From an uncultured Roseburia sp. (lineage in GTDB: Bacteria; Bacillota; Clostridia; Lachnospirales; Lachnospiraceae), in assembly GCA_945928585.1 (NCBI GenBank), contig CAMENQ010000081.1:1-9143 (forward strand): a DNA stretch of 9,143 nucleotides. Reading direction: 5' to 3'. The notes under the pieces are model-generated. The model was given only the letters and a program-made list of their open reading frames with translations, had not been told where the DNA came from and searched no databases. Within the stretch, counting starts at the first letter, position 1. Each line of letters opens with the position of its first letter. Position numbers and translations under genes: made by a program. Of this stretch, positions 1 to 6,784 are shown piece after piece.

Positions 1-1
1 T

Positions 2-55
2 CAACCATGGTTGAACCTTAGGAGGCGCTTGTTATATCCATTTAACTATGAGAAC
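2..55. repeat. Direct repeat copy A, 54 bp identical to 218-271
   Basis: This copy is identical to 218-271 at an offset of 216 bp. Similarity continues with scattered differences to about position 101. The copy begins with a palindrome (CAACCATGGTTG, extended by one base pair each side here) at the left window edge and includes the tRNA-like segment. Confidence 0.95.
17..55 (-). pseudogene. tRNA-Arg(CCU)-like 5' half, copy A
   Basis: On the minus strand the segment begins GTTCTCATAG, has a D-stem GTTA/TAAC around an AATGGATA loop, then AGCGC followed by the seven-base loop CTCCTAA with anticodon CCU at 22-20. These are the acceptor 5' strand, D-arm and anticodon 5' side of a tRNA-Arg(CCU). 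The expected 3' stem GCGCT is replaced by GGTTC and a palindrome. Whether a 3' half lies left of position 1 cannot be seen. Confidence 0.55.
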
Positions 56-58
56 GAA

Positions 59-98
59 TGCCGTATTTTCGGGCTTTTCAGCCTCTTTGGTATCGGCA
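59..98. other. Two-part hairpin, copy A
   Basis: The outer helix pairs 59-65 with 91-98 with one bulged base. The inner helix GGCT/AGCC (72-75 with 80-83) closes a four-base loop. It sits just upstream (minus-strand sense) of the tRNA-like copy A. Confidence 0.5.
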
Positions 99-217
99 AC
101 CATATTTATGAATCCAATCACTCTCGTGATGAATTACCTCTATTTCTTATTCTGACATCACAGGCGCCATTGCTGGAATCGAACTCCAAGTTTATCCCTT
201 TTTCTTTCCAACGGGTC

Positions 218-271
218 CAACCATGGTTGAACCTTAGGAGGCGCTTGTTATATCCATTTAACTATGAGAAC
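218..271. repeat. Direct repeat copy B, 54 bp identical to 2-55
   Basis: This is the second copy of the 54-bp identical block, 216 bp from copy A. Beyond the identical block the copies diverge, but they stay alignable through about 272-315 versus 56-100. The duplicated unit therefore includes the hairpin located upstream of the tRNA-like part on the minus strand. Confidence 0.95.
233..271 (-). pseudogene. tRNA-Arg(CCU)-like 5' half, copy B
   Basis: Same tRNA-like features as copy A: GTTCTCA acceptor strand, GTTA/TAAC D-stem and loop CTCCTAA with anticodon CCU at 238-236. Tracing leftward, no TGAGAAC acceptor partner appears before the next copy, so this is not a complete tRNA. A T-arm-like hairpin with TTCGATT lies at 189-173, but the CAATGGCGCC that follows it does not pair with the acceptor strand. 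Homology breaks in the anticodon loop, a common crossover point for tRNA-targeting integrases and an insertion point for tRNA introns. Confidence 0.55.
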
Positions 272-274
272 AAA

Positions 275-310
275 TGATGCATTTTAGGCTTTTCAGCCTC
301 TTTTGCATTA
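275..310. other. Two-part hairpin, copy B
   Basis: The outer helix pairs 275-281 with 304-310, and the inner helix AGGCT/AGCCT pairs 286-290 with 295-299 around a four-base loop. The outer arms differ in sequence from copy A (59-98), yet both arms still pair, so the fold appears better conserved than the bases. Confidence 0.5.
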
Positions 311-318
311 GAAACATA

Positions 319-348
319 GTAAAAGCAACCTTTTCCGGCTGCTTTTAC
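319..348. terminator. Bidirectional terminator-like hairpin
   Basis: A nine-pair stem GTAAAAGCA/TGCTTTTAC is extended by two further G-C pairs past one mismatch, around a six-base loop. The A-tract on one side and T-tract on the other suit termination in either direction. It could end the minus-strand operon whose last gene stops at 452, since no better terminator lies between. It is also at the very 5' end of the transcript predicted from the promoter at 358-386, so a 5'-stabilising role is possible. Confidence 0.5.
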
Positions 349-357
349 GCGTACATA

Positions 358-386
358 AGTGTACCACATTCTAATCCTTAAGTCAA
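358..386 (-). promoter_or_regulatory. Sigma-A promoter reading into the tRNA-like repeats
   Basis: On the minus strand, -35 TTGACT (386-381) and -10 TACACT (363-358) are separated by exactly 17 bp. The start is expected near 352-350. No minus-strand protein gene follows within the window, so it would drive the structured region at 351-1. It lies in the 97-bp gap after the hydrogenase-like gene. Confidence 0.65.
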
Positions 387-414
387 GATGATGAAAATAT
401 ACTTACGTTAAGTT

Positions 415-436
415 TTTAAATTATGTTTTATTTAAA
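415..436. other. Weak AT-only stem-loop after the hydrogenase-like gene
   Basis: A seven-pair AT-only stem TTTAAAT/ATTTAAA surrounds an eight-base loop, 16 bp past the minus-strand stop codon. It is too weak to call a terminator on its own. The rest of 349-451 holds only the promoter described separately. Confidence 0.2.
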
Positions 437-451
437 TACTTTTATTACATT

Positions 452-2401
452 TTACAGATTATTAATCTGCTCAAACTTGCTCTTTAATCCTTCCGCCACT
501 TCACTTATCATAGTGGCAGATGCAGCGATTTCCTCAGTACTTGCTGCCAGTGTGCTGATTCGGTCATTAACGGAATCAACTATTTGAATAAGATTATCTG
601 ACTCTTCATTTAAGCTGTTCATGGCTTCTACTATTTCATTTTTGTTTTCATTGCTTTCGGCTGCCGTAACTCTGCTTGTTTCACTCAAATCCTTTATCTC
701 TGTGGCAACAACTGCAAAGCCCTTACCTACTTCACCTGCTCTTGCAGCTTCAATAGATGCATTGAGAGATAACAGGTTTGTCTGACTTGCCACTTCGGTT
801 ATACTGTTATTATTTTCTCCAAGCTTTACCAACAGCTGATTTATTTTTGCAAATGATGATTTCATTTCATCACAGAAATTCATTACATCTGCCATAGCTG
901 CGCTTATGTTGCTGCTTTCCTCTGCATTGCTTGAATTACCTGAAACCATTTCCTCTATAGATAAATTCAATGCAGCAAAATCATTATTTGCATCACTCAC
1001 CATTTCAGCTATAATTTTGTTCTTTTCTACAGCCTTTTGACTCTGCTCTTCTATATCATGTGACATTGCCTCAATACGTTCCTTTTCAGCCTCTGCAAGG
1101 TCCTTTATGTAATGAACGCAGCTGTTTTTATTATTACAGCCATTGTAGATAGCCGTAGCCATAGCCGAGCATGTTTCATAGCCGCATGCACTGCAGTTAA
1201 TTTTTCTTTTGATTTCAGTATTCTTATCCATACTTTCAAAAATATTTTCAAGCTCGTTTTCTTCCGGAATCTGTATATGGTTATCTTTAGACTTGTCTGT
1301 ATAGTTACGCATAAAATCTTTTATGTCAAGCTTTGCAAACTGCTTATTGAGATTTTTAAGGCGCTTTGCAGGTGAAGAATTTCCTGACCATGCACTTCCC
1401 GGATGTCTTTTCTTGCTTGCTTCCTTTATTTTCTGCAGTTCATACAAAATATCATCGCTCTTTGTCTTTTCTTCCTCTACACCTGTTCCATAGAGACATC
1501 CCTGTGCACAGTTCAACGCATCTACCATAAACGGCAGTTTCTTATTTTCTGCCACTCTTTTCTTATAATCCTCAAGGAAATGATATGCATGCTTTTCTCC
1601 CTCTATCTGGCGTATAAAAACATCCTCTCCACAGAACCAGTATACATTTTCCTTTAATCCCCCCGGCATAGGATAAATTGAACCTAAGCCATATTCAATC
1701 TCATTTTCTGCAGGCTCAGCCATAATATTGTGGCTTTTTGCATATTTTATAAGATGGTCAAAGGTAACATTATAGCTAATATAGCCGTAATTATTTGGGT
1801 CACTTATCTCGTCCTTTTTTGCTATACACGGACTGATAAATGCAAGCTTATCAGGCAGTTTCAAATATTTCTTTGCATATACCGCCGCACACATCATCGG
1901 ACTGTGGACAGGCACAAGCTTTGGAATAAGCTCAGGAATATAATGCTCAATATAATTTACAATAGCAGGACATGGCTGGGAAATACCGCCTGTAAAATTA
2001 TGCTCCGTAATATATTTTATGTATCCCCATGTAGTTATATCTGCGCCAAAGCTTACACTTATTATTCTGTTTACACCTTTTTTCTTCATACCCCCAAGAA
2101 TTCTTTTGTATTCACCGGGATAATTTGCTGCAAAGGCAGGTGCCCAAAGCACCGAAATACGTTCTCCCTTTTCAAGGTCTGCAAAAAATCTCTCTGTATC
2201 ATCCCTGAATTCTCTTGCTCCATGTTCGCAGGCATCAAAGCATGCACCGCAGGCAACGCACTTATCTCCGTCTACCTCTATACGCTGGCCACCGTCTCTT
2301 TCCACTGCAACATTTGCCGTTATAACCGGACAGGTAGAAATACATTTGTTGCATCCAATACAATTTTCATTTGTAAATACTAATCCTGTTTGTTCTTTCA
2401 T
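452..2401 (-). CDS. Soluble FeFe-hydrogenase-like sensor fused to a chemoreceptor signalling domain
   Basis: Seen (649 aa from the chosen start): two ferredoxin-type 4Fe-4S motifs (Cys14/17/20/24 and 48/51/54/58); a hydrogenase H-domain with L1 QPCPAI (Cys144), L2 SPCIAKKDE (Cys192) and L3 NCAQGC (Cys298, Cys302); an extra Fe-S module CSACGYETC at 403-428; and a methyl-accepting hairpin around [18 protein letters not shown] (about 534-575). No membrane segment is present. Known: these four H-domain cysteines hold the H-cluster cubane, and sensory (group C-type) FeFe hydrogenases carry signalling domains, including chemoreceptor forms. The proton-shuttle Cys before the L1 ligand is Pro143, and the Met residues two before the L2 and L3 cysteines are Ser190 and Leu296. 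Lys195 and Glu198 are kept. Inferred: a cytoplasmic H2 or redox sensor signalling to CheA rather than an efficient enzyme. It is the last gene of the operon. An upstream ATG at 2407 is only 3 nt from GAGG; the ATG at 2401 has 9-nt spacing and is preferred. Confidence 0.85.
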   Translation of the reverse strand: MKEQTGLVFTNENCIGCNKCISTCPVITANVAVERDGGQRIEVDGDKCVACGACFDACEHGAREFRDDTERFFADLEKGERISVLWAPAFAANYPGEYKRILGGMKKKGVNRIISVSFGADITTWGYIKYITEHNFTGGISQPCPAIVNYIEHYIPELIPKLVPVHSPMMCAAVYAKKYLKLPDKLAFISPCIAKKDEISDPNNYGYISYNVTFDHLIKYAKSHNIMAEPAENEIEYGLGSIYPMPGGLKENVYWFCGEDVFIRQIEGEKHAYHFLEDYKKRVAENKKLPFMVDALNCAQGCLYGTGVEEEKTKSDDILYELQKIKEASKKRHPGSAWSGNSSPAKRLKNLNKQFAKLDIKDFMRNYTDKSKDNHIQIPEENELENIFESMDKNTEIKRKINCSACGYETCSAMATAIYNGCNNKNSCVHYIKDLAEAEKERIEAMSHDIEEQSQKAVEKNKIIAEMVSDANNDFAALNLSIEEMVSGNSSNAEESSNISAAMADVMNFCDEMKSSFAKINQLLVKLGENNNSITEVASQTNLLSLNASIEAARAGEVGKGFAVVATEIKDLSETSRVTAAESNENKNEIVEAMNSLNEESDNLIQIVDSVNDRISTLAASTEEIAASATMISEVAEGLKSKFEQINNL

Positions 2402-2422
2402 ATACATTTTCCTCTCGTTTAA

Positions 2423-3796
2423 TTATTTTATAACATTCATTTTTTCCCCACCAATAAGACTGATATCTTCCTCGTTGTGGGTAAAAATAATAATTGCCTT
2501 ATCCTCTGTTCTCTTTCTTATAACCTCTGCTGCCTTCATACGATTATCTTCATCGACCGAAGCAAAGGGTTCATCCATAATGAGAACATCAAAATCCCTT
2601 GCCAGCGCCCTTATAATACTGCACCTTCGTTTCATTCCCAGACTGTAGAATGCCACCGGCTTATTTAACTTTTCTTCATTAAAAAGCTTTGACTGCAAAT
2701 ATGTAATATCTTCTGTTTTGGCTCCTGTTATGCGCATATTTGTATACATATCTGACTCCTCGCAAAGCAGTGGTTCCTGAAATACTGCACCTATACGTCC
2801 ATTAACACAGACAGATCCTTTATCCGGATTTTCCAATCCTAAAATAATGCGAAACAATGTAGTTTTTCCTGCTCCGGAGTGTGCCATTATTCCTATCTTC
2901 TGCCCTTTTTTAAGTTCCATGCTTAAATCAGATAAAACCACCTTTTCCCCATACCTTTTACTTATATTGTCAAGTCTTACAATAAATTCGTCTGTTTCCC
3001 CTTTATCTCCCATTCTGTTTTTACTTCTTTTATTTTTCTTACAACCAAAACTAATATATGGAATATGTACCTTTATCAAAAAATCCGTAAAAAATACTAA
3101 TAATTTTTCAGTTATAAATGCTGCTGCCACTATAATAAATGTCCATGCAAAAAGCTCATCTGTTGCCAGATATATTTTAGCCATATAAAGCTTCTCTCCA
3201 AAGGAATTATCCGGAAGACCTATAATTTCCGCCGCAACTCCCGCCTTTATACACATTCCTGCTGCCAGCTTCATTCCTCCAGTTATATACCCCTTTACTG
3301 ATGGTCTGTATATGTAACATATTTTATTCCACAGTGAGATTTCAAATATATCGGCCATCTCTAATAATTTTTTATCTGTACCCTTCATTCCCTCTAATAT
3401 ATTTGTATATATAATCGGAAATGAAATAAGAAAGCTTATCCATACTGACAGATTCCCTGAGCCCTGCCATATTAACAGCAATACTACGACAGAGGCTACA
3501 GGAATAGACTTCACTGCCAGCACAAGAGGCTTAAGAAGCCTTTCAAAGAAATTAATTCTATACGAAATAATGCCGGGTATAACTCCCGCCAGAACTGCCC
3601 ACAGAAGTCCCAGCATTATTCTGCCCATTGAGGCTGCAAGAACCGGAAAAAGTTCTCCTGATTTAATTATATTTCCAACCATCTTAAATGTGTCTAGCGG
3701 AGTCACTGCCAATATGTTATTATCTACCAGCGATGCTGCCACATGCCACACTAATAACCAAAATATAACAATCAAAGTATTTTGTAAATATTTCAC
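2423..3796 (-). CDS. Fused ABC importer permease-ATPase (SsuC/TauC permease plus SsuB-type ATPase)
   Basis: Seen: 457 aa. Residues 1-250 are a BPD_transp_1-type permease with about six hydrophobic segments and a coupling loop near 136-166 (LLEMADIFEIS, where the usual EAA-loop glycine is Glu). A charged linker (252-270) leads to an ABC ATPase with Walker A AHSGAGKTT (Lys311), Q-loop Gln340, signature SLGMKRR (385-391), Walker B LIMDEP (Glu409) and H-loop His440. The first Walker A glycine is Ala305. Known: sulfonate, taurine, nitrate and pyrimidine importers of this type normally have separate permease and ATPase chains. Inferred: the protein homodimerises and works with the lipoprotein encoded just upstream; the substrate is unknown. 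The start is GTG, 6 nt after AAGGAG; the nearby ATG runs straight into a stop. The gap to the sensor gene is about 21 bp. Confidence 0.88.
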   Translation of the reverse strand: MKYLQNTLIVIFWLLVWHVAASLVDNNILAVTPLDTFKMVGNIIKSGELFPVLAASMGRIMLGLLWAVLAGVIPGIISYRINFFERLLKPLVLAVKSIPVASVVVLLLIWQGSGNLSVWISFLISFPIIYTNILEGMKGTDKKLLEMADIFEISLWNKICYIYRPSVKGYITGGMKLAAGMCIKAGVAAEIIGLPDNSFGEKLYMAKIYLATDELFAWTFIIVAAAFITEKLLVFFTDFLIKVHIPYISFGCKKNKRSKNRMGDKGETDEFIVRLDNISKRYGEKVVLSDLSMELKKGQKIGIMAHSGAGKTTLFRIILGLENPDKGSVCVNGRIGAVFQEPLLCEESDMYTNMRITGAKTEDITYLQSKLFNEEKLNKPVAFYSLGMKRRCSIIRALARDFDVLIMDEPFASVDEDNRMKAAEVIRKRTEDKAIIIFTHNEEDISLIGGEKMNVIK

Positions 3797-3806
3797 ATTT
3801 TGCTCC

Positions 3807-4865
3807 TTAGTCTGTATAATAGAAATCCTCTGACGGCAGCTTTCCTCCTACTGATTCCGGAGATTTGTCAAACAGCACCTTGAGGTATCCTGATAAATCC
3901 TCCTTCATCTCATCTCCCGTGATACAGACTATATTACACTTAGGAATAGCCTGCTTTGCAACAGGTGCCTTGGCTATAATTCCTAATTCCACTACATAAT
4001 CTGCCGTCTCATCAGGATTTGTTTCTGTAAATTCCGTACTTGCCTTATGTTCCTTAATAAATTCCTCTACAAGCTCAGGATATTTCTCCACAAATTCCTG
4101 TCTGGCAATAGTAACTCCTGTTACAAGCTTTCCGCCTGATTCACCCTGTACCTTCTGCCATTCCTCAGTCATATCTAATACCACCGAAAGCTTTTCATTC
4201 TGTGTACATGCCACCGTTACAAAAGGCTGAGGCAGAAGACCTACTGCATCCGGCTTTTCACTAAGGATAGCTGCTACCTCCGTGGCTTCTGACTTATATT
4301 CCAATGTTACCTCATTTACAGCTATTCCGTTTTCTTCCAGCAGATATTGCAAAACATAGTCCGGTGTAGTTCCTTTTCCGGTAAGATAAATTGTCTTTCC
4401 CTTAAGGTCAGTCATGGACGAAATACCATCTGCGCCCGTAACCATATAAAGAACGCCTAATGTGTTTATATCAAGCACTCTCACCTTCCCATCCGTTTTA
4501 TTGTATAAAATACTTGCAACATTTGCAGGAACAAGTGCTATGTCGAGATTTCCCTGAACAAATTCCGCTGTCAGTTCATCGGCTGCTGCCGCCACCAAAA
4601 AATCATCATACTTAATATCTGCATTTCCTTTTTCTGCCTCATTCATTAAAGACACAAGTCCTATTGATGTAGGCCCTTTTAAAGAACCGACTCTTATCTT
4701 TACGTCTGAATTATCCGCAAGCTGACCGGTACTTTCTTTTTCTGTGGCCTTACCTGTCTCCTTCTCCTTATCAGCTTTACATCCAAATACCATAAATGTC
4801 ATAGCAAAAACTATGAAAAGACTTAATACTCTCTTTAAATACTTTCCGTTTTTTTTCATTATCAT
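3807..4865 (-). CDS. SsuA/NMT1-type ABC substrate-binding lipoprotein
   Basis: Seen: 352 aa from the chosen start. A basic N-terminus and hydrophobic segment lead to a lipobox MVFGC with Cys29, then a short Lys/Glu/Thr linker and a periplasmic-binding-protein domain (about 57-345) beginning VKIRVGSLKGPTSIGL. It contains the DLKGKTIYLTGKG and LPQPFV stretches typical of NMT1/SsuA/TauA-like receptors. Inferred role: surface-anchored receptor delivering a small ligand (sulfonate, nitrate, thiamine precursor or other; not resolvable here) to the fused permease-ATPase. Start choice: the frame extends to a TTG at 4883, only 2 nt after AAAGGA, whereas the ATG at 4865 follows AAAGGA by 4 nt and the ATG at 4859 by 10 nt. 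Its stop codon is 10 bp before the transporter start and abuts that gene's ribosome binding site, indicating a shared transcript. Confidence 0.85.
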   Translation of the reverse strand: MIMKKNGKYLKRVLSLFIVFAMTFMVFGCKADKEKETGKATEKESTGQLADNSDVKIRVGSLKGPTSIGLVSLMNEAEKGNADIKYDDFLVAAAADELTAEFVQGNLDIALVPANVASILYNKTDGKVRVLDINTLGVLYMVTGADGISSMTDLKGKTIYLTGKGTTPDYVLQYLLEENGIAVNEVTLEYKSEATEVAAILSEKPDAVGLLPQPFVTVACTQNEKLSVVLDMTEEWQKVQGESGGKLVTGVTIARQEFVEKYPELVEEFIKEHKASTEFTETNPDETADYVVELGIIAKAPVAKQAIPKCNIVCITGDEMKEDLSGYLKVLFDKSPESVGGKLPSEDFYYTD

Positions 4866-4895
4866 ATGTTCCTTTATTCGCAAAATCCTTTCAGC

Positions 4896-6734
4896 TTACT
4901 GATTTAATATGGGCATGCCGTTTTCATCCCATTTTACATATCTGACTCTTGCACTTCTGCATGGGTCGTACAGTGGGTCTTCATTACCATAGCCGCACTC
5001 ACCCTTATAGCATTTTTCATCTCTTGAATGATATACAAATACCCATTCGCCATTTTCATCCTGTACAAATGAATTATGTCCCGGGCCATATTCACCTATT
5101 AAATCTTCTGATGTAAGAAGCGGTTTGTCAAGCTTTGTCCATGAGTTAATATCAAGAAGGTCTGCCGTCACATCTGCATACATAAGTCCGATACAATACT
5201 CGGGACCAGTAGCTGATGCAGAAAATGCAACAAATATTTTTCCATCATGTATCATGGCTGCAGGACCTTCATTTACAGGAATTGAAACCTTCTCCCAGTA
5301 ATATTCAGGCTTTGTAAGAAGCATGGAATCACTTATAAGCTTCCATGGCTCATCAGGATTTATCTCTCCAAGATATACGTTTGAATTGCCTCCGTTTTGT
5401 GCCCAGCATACATAATGCCTTCCGTTACATTCAAAATATGTCATATCAAGTGAAAATCCTGTAAACGGAAATGCATCCGTACCATTTGACATAAATTTTC
5501 CCTTATCAGTCCAACTGTCGTTATATGGATCGTTTCCATCGCAGGCTATAACGTGGCAGTTTATATCCCACACATTATTTGCCTGTCCGCTTGCTGCAAA
5601 ATATACATACCACTTTCCGTTTATCTCATGAATTTCAGGTGCCCATATAAATCTGAAGGCACTGTCTGATTCACTTTCATCCCAGATAACCTTTTCCTCT
5701 GCATCCTTAAGTCCGTCTATAGTTTCTGCACGTCTTAAAATAATCCTGTCATATCCCTCTTTATCATTTGCACCGTACATTGGATATGATGCTGTAAAAT
5801 AATAATATCCGTCGCTGCCCTTTGTTACATATGGGTCTGCCCTGTCTGCTATAAAAATTTCCGTTTCTGCTGCATTTGTTTTAATTTCTTCCGGCTTATT
5901 TGCCTTATACTCTGCCATAATATCCTCCTCCGATAATGCTTCATCATAAATCTTTACTTCCTTTATAAATCCTGTATAGGTGGCATCTGCAGTATATGCT
6001 GACTTACCTATATAAGCTACCATATTATCGCCAAAATCACTTACTTTTTTATTGTGCTTTACTGTATCCACCTTTTCTCCATTAAAATACACAGTAAGCT
6101 CCGAAGGTGTAATTATCGTAACATAATGATTCCAGCCTAAACCTGTTGTTGGTCCTTCTGTTCCATTTCCTGCCACTGATGGAGATATACCTGCCTCTGT
6201 TTTATATGGCTCGTCTTTATTGTCTCCGTCAGTTATAACTGATTTAAGACTTCCTGATGTATTGCTTGGGTTTAACAGCCAGTAATTTACAGGCATCTGC
6301 TCTCCTGTTCCAAAGTATAATGCGCTTGTATTTACGGCACCTGAATAATTTTTAAGCCATACTGATATAGTCAGTGTGTCCTCACCGCGAAACAAATCTG
6401 CCGGCATTTCCAGATATGCTCCATCACTAAAGAAGGTCGCACCGTCCTCATAGTCCGTATGCATATTATTCTTATTATAAATCATGGCGTCATATCCGTT
6501 TCCCGATGCGTCCTCAAGCTTTACACTGCCCTTTACTTCGTTTAAAGGATAATAAGCTTTTAAACCCTTCACCTCATCATTTGGATTTTTAGTTTCCTCT
6601 GTTTTCTTGTCTTCGTTTACATTTGTATCATTTTCATTGTCCTTTTTACTACATCCGGCAAAAGAAGCTGCCACCATAGCCGTCACCGACAAAATACATA
6701 TTGCTTTTCCTAAAATCCCATACCTTTTTCTCAT
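4896..6734 (-). CDS. Lipoprotein glycosidase: LamG domain plus GH43 five-bladed propeller
   Basis: Seen: 612 aa. Lipobox FAGC with Cys28, an acidic linker, a concanavalin/LamG-like beta-sandwich (about 57-278; LKAYYPLNE start, WNHYVTI, VKIYDEALS end), then a GH43 catalytic domain (about 291-612). Likely catalytic residues are Asp300 (RADPYV, general base), Asp430 (FSLDMTY, pKa modulator) and Glu489 (NEGPAAMI, general acid), with the GPGHNSF histidine His553. Known: GH43 enzymes are mostly alpha-L-arabinofuranosidases or beta-xylosidases acting on arabinoxylan and arabinan side chains. Inferred: a cell-surface enzyme trimming plant polysaccharide; the exact linkage is not determinable. The catalytic domain has eight cysteines, many for an exported protein. 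The start is an ATG 8 nt after GAGGAGG. The 30-bp gap to the substrate-binding gene has no terminator. Confidence 0.85.
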   Translation of the reverse strand: MRKRYGILGKAICILSVTAMVAASFAGCSKKDNENDTNVNEDKKTEETKNPNDEVKGLKAYYPLNEVKGSVKLEDASGNGYDAMIYNKNNMHTDYEDGATFFSDGAYLEMPADLFRGEDTLTISVWLKNYSGAVNTSALYFGTGEQMPVNYWLLNPSNTSGSLKSVITDGDNKDEPYKTEAGISPSVAGNGTEGPTTGLGWNHYVTIITPSELTVYFNGEKVDTVKHNKKVSDFGDNMVAYIGKSAYTADATYTGFIKEVKIYDEALSEEDIMAEYKANKPEEIKTNAAETEIFIADRADPYVTKGSDGYYYFTASYPMYGANDKEGYDRIILRRAETIDGLKDAEEKVIWDESESDSAFRFIWAPEIHEINGKWYVYFAASGQANNVWDINCHVIACDGNDPYNDSWTDKGKFMSNGTDAFPFTGFSLDMTYFECNGRHYVCWAQNGGNSNVYLGEINPDEPWKLISDSMLLTKPEYYWEKVSIPVNEGPAAMIHDGKIFVAFSASATGPEYCIGLMYADVTADLLDINSWTKLDKPLLTSEDLIGEYGPGHNSFVQDENGEWVFVYHSRDEKCYKGECGYGNEDPLYDPCRSARVRYVKWDENGMPILNQ

Positions 6735-6755
6735 TCACGTTTCCTCCTCTGATTT

Positions 6756-6784
6756 TCAATACACTGAGTTCTACTCTTTGTCAA
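6756..6784 (-). promoter_or_regulatory. Possible internal promoter for the GH43 gene
   Basis: On the minus strand a perfect -35 TTGACA (6784-6779) lies at the end of the DUF3881-like gene, followed by a 17-bp spacer and a poor -10, TATTGA (6761-6756). The start would fall about 15 nt before the GH43 ATG. The perfect -35 may simply encode Leu-Asp-Lys of the upstream gene, so the call is tentative. Confidence 0.35.

Larger units (their letters stand above)
1..351 (-). ncRNA. Candidate structured RNA locus with tandem tRNA-Arg-like units
   Basis: Seen: read on the minus strand from a good promoter (358-386), the region forms successive hairpins: 348-319, an outer and inner helix at 310-275, a tRNA-like D-arm, a hairpin at about 234-215, a T-arm-like hairpin at 189-173, and a hairpin with a GAGA (GNRA) tetraloop at 135-111. 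The helix/D-arm set then repeats from about 98. In the hairpins at 111-135 and 215-234 one base pair is G-U on the minus strand but C-A on the plus strand, which favours a minus-strand RNA. Inferred: a structured transcript or tRNA-derived relic whose second unit runs off the left edge. I recognise no known RNA family, and an integration scar or tRNA pseudogene array is an alternative. Confidence 0.4.

Noticed and set aside
1..233. Group I intron inserted in the tRNA anticodon loop
   Set aside because: The insertion point fits, but I see no P7-type GACTA core, and the stretch after the loop contains another tRNA 5' half rather than a 3' exon. An extended sequence searched with Rfam group I models would settle it.
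173..271. A complete tRNA-Arg gene with a long insert, using the T-arm-like hairpin at 173-189
   Set aside because: The bases after the T-arm-like hairpin (CAATGGCGCC) do not pair with the GTTCTCA acceptor strand, and the canonical T-stem register is mispaired.
11..277. Plus-strand open frame of 88 codons with a repeated NLRRRLLYPFNYEN segment
   Set aside because: It is open because the 216-bp repeat spacing is a multiple of three. It has a TTG start, no ribosome binding site, and lies opposite the tRNA-like segments.
401..417. Short plus-strand hairpin ACTTA/TAAGT followed by Ts
   Set aside because: It has five AT-rich pairs with a three-base loop and no plus-strand gene upstream to terminate; probably chance in AT-rich DNA.
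1730..2383. Plus-strand open frame of 217 codons opposite the hydrogenase-like gene
   Set aside because: The minus-strand frame encodes unmistakable Fe-S and H-cluster motifs. The plus frame is a compositional shadow without a recognisable domain.
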